Made by a program: the position numbers and the translations under genes. This document shows positions 63,024-64,000 of a DNA stretch of 64,000 bases, piece by piece; position 1 is the first letter of the stretch, and each line of letters begins with the position of its first letter. The notes under the pieces were generated by a model. That model had not been told where the DNA came from, searched no databases, and saw only the letters and a list, made by a program, of their open reading frames with translations. This DNA comes from Aspidapion aeneum (taxonomy: Eukaryota > Arthropoda > Insecta > Coleoptera > Brentidae), in assembly GCA_963576565.1 (NCBI GenBank), contig OY755047.1, forward strand, positions 35,121,851 to 35,185,850. Reading direction: 5' to 3'.

Positions 63024-64000
63024 ATGAAGTTAGCGAAGCACCCATCGCAGATCGAATCGTGACTAATCGAATCGTGACTAGGTGGATAATTTGCCGTTAA
63101 TTAGTCGTGAATTAGTTGTGGAAAAATTAATTTTGTCGCTCTTATTTTTGACCGTTTTTGAGGGTGCTTCGCTAACTTCATATTTTGGCACCCATCGCAA
63201 ATCGAATCGCTACTAGGTGGATAATTTGCCGTGAATTAGTCGTGAATTACTTGTGGAAAAATTAATTTTGTCGCTCTTATTTTTGACCGTTTTTTAGGGT
63301 GCTTCGCTAACTTCATATGAAGTTAGCGAAGCACCCTCGTAAAAATAGCTTTTATCAAAATCAAATATGGTGGATAATTTGCCGCTAATTAGTCGTGAAT
63401 TAGTTGTGGAAAAATTAATTTTCTCGCTCTTATTTTTTACCCTTTTTTTGGGTGCTTCGCTAACTTCATATGAAGTTAGCGAAGCACCCTCGTAAAAATA
63501 GCTTTTATCAAAATCGAATATGGTGGCTAATTTGCCGCTAATTAGCCGTGAATTAGTTGTGGAAAAATTAATTTTGTCGCTCTTATTTTTGACCCTTTTT
63601 TGGGTGCTTCGCTAACTTCATATGAAGTTAGCGAAGCACCCTCGTAAAAATAGCTTTTATCAAAATCGAATATGGTGAATAATTTGCCGCAATTAGCCGT
63701 GAATTAGTTGTGGAAAAATTAATTTTGTCGCTCTTATTTTTGACCCTTTTTTTGGGTGCTTCGCTAACTTCATATGAAGTTAGCGAAGCACCCTCGTAAA
63801 AATGGCTTTTATCAAAATCGAATATGGTGGATAATTTGCCGCTAATTAGTCGTGAATTAGTTGTGGAAAAATTAATTTTGTCGCTCTTATTTTTGACCGT
63901 TTCTGAGGGTGCTTCGCTAACTTCATATGAAGTTAGCATAGCACCCTCGTAAAAATAGCTTTTATCAAAATCGAATATGGTGGATAATTTGCCGCTAATT
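63024..64000. repeat. 152-153 bp tandem array with 40-bp palindromes at unit junctions
   Basis: Six complete or partial units continue past the window edge. Each unit is bounded by the 20-bp inverted repeat ATGAAGTTAGCGAAGCACCC and its inverse, so neighbours meet in a 40-bp palindrome centred on CATATG: 63297-63336, 63450-63489, 63602-63641, 63754-63793 and 63907-63946 (the last with one change). The unit interior contains GATAATTTGCCGCTAATTAG, GTGAATTAGTTGTGG and TTGTCGCTCTTATTTTT and is nearly constant. The first two units are more diverged (ATCGAATCGTGACTA variants). This is a satellite whose monomer has the structure of a MITE. Confidence 0.9.

Noticed and set aside
63628..63939. 103-codon frame with two repeated blocks
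   Set aside because: It is the satellite monomer read through in one frame; periodicity follows the 152-bp unit, which is not a multiple of three over longer distances.

Overview
The window looks like AT-rich, transposon-dominated intergenic DNA from an arthropod, most likely an insect. The evidence is the mix of element families: Jockey, CR1/L2-like, RTE-like and I-like (RNase H-bearing) LINEs, a GIY-YIG Penelope-like element (PLE), mariner and IS630/Tc1-type transposases, a HARBI1-like fragment, hAT-type MITEs with 8-bp target duplications, tRNA-headed SINE-like repeats, and a repeat family built like DINE/HINE elements. I recognise no host gene, rRNA or functional tRNA gene. Species was not determined.

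Layout. 1-11.8 kb: short inverted-repeat elements, the 3' part of an RTE-like LINE (2186-2905) carrying a small LINE-tail insertion, a four-copy degenerate tandem repeat, a deleted mariner (6114-6819), a broken LINE RNase H region (7268-7990) and a 540-bp TIR element with a 9-bp target duplication (10284-10823). 11.8-18.4 kb: one degenerate CR1/L2-like LINE, split by a composite insertion that contains a 986-bp inverted dimer carrying hammerhead-like motifs and a separate fold-back element. 18.4-29 kb: a pseudogene of an unnamed multicopy arthropod ORF family, two hAT MITEs, a second mariner with a (TA)n expansion in its transposase, a Jockey RT fragment, a DINE-like repeat, and an IS630/mariner-type pseudogene next to a 1-kb fold-back.

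29.1-41.0 kb is the best-preserved and most informative block. It is a Jockey LINE on the minus strand. A 5.8-kb PLE inverted pair is inserted in ORF2 (7-bp target duplication) and a 5'-truncated CR1-like LINE is inserted near the end of ORF1. The second insertion happens to be in frame, so Gag is fused to a foreign reverse transcriptase in a 795-codon open frame. A degenerate RTE-like LINE follows (41.07-42.48 kb).

42.5-64 kb: SINE-like tRNA heads, an I-like LINE RNase H tail, two opposed copies of a 630-640 bp TA-flanked TIR element, a long-TIR element, a HARBI1-like fragment and its internally deleted relative, three more DINE-like repeats (two in tandem), a CGCTATTTTG-type minisatellite and, at the right edge, a 152-153 bp tandem array in which neighbouring units meet in a 40-bp palindrome, apparently a MITE turned satellite.

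Nothing here forms a cellular pathway. The content is a record of nested transposition. The items most worth follow-up are the hammerhead-bearing inverted dimers, the accidental Gag-RT fusion and the palindromic satellite. All calls come from reading the sequence; no database search was possible.
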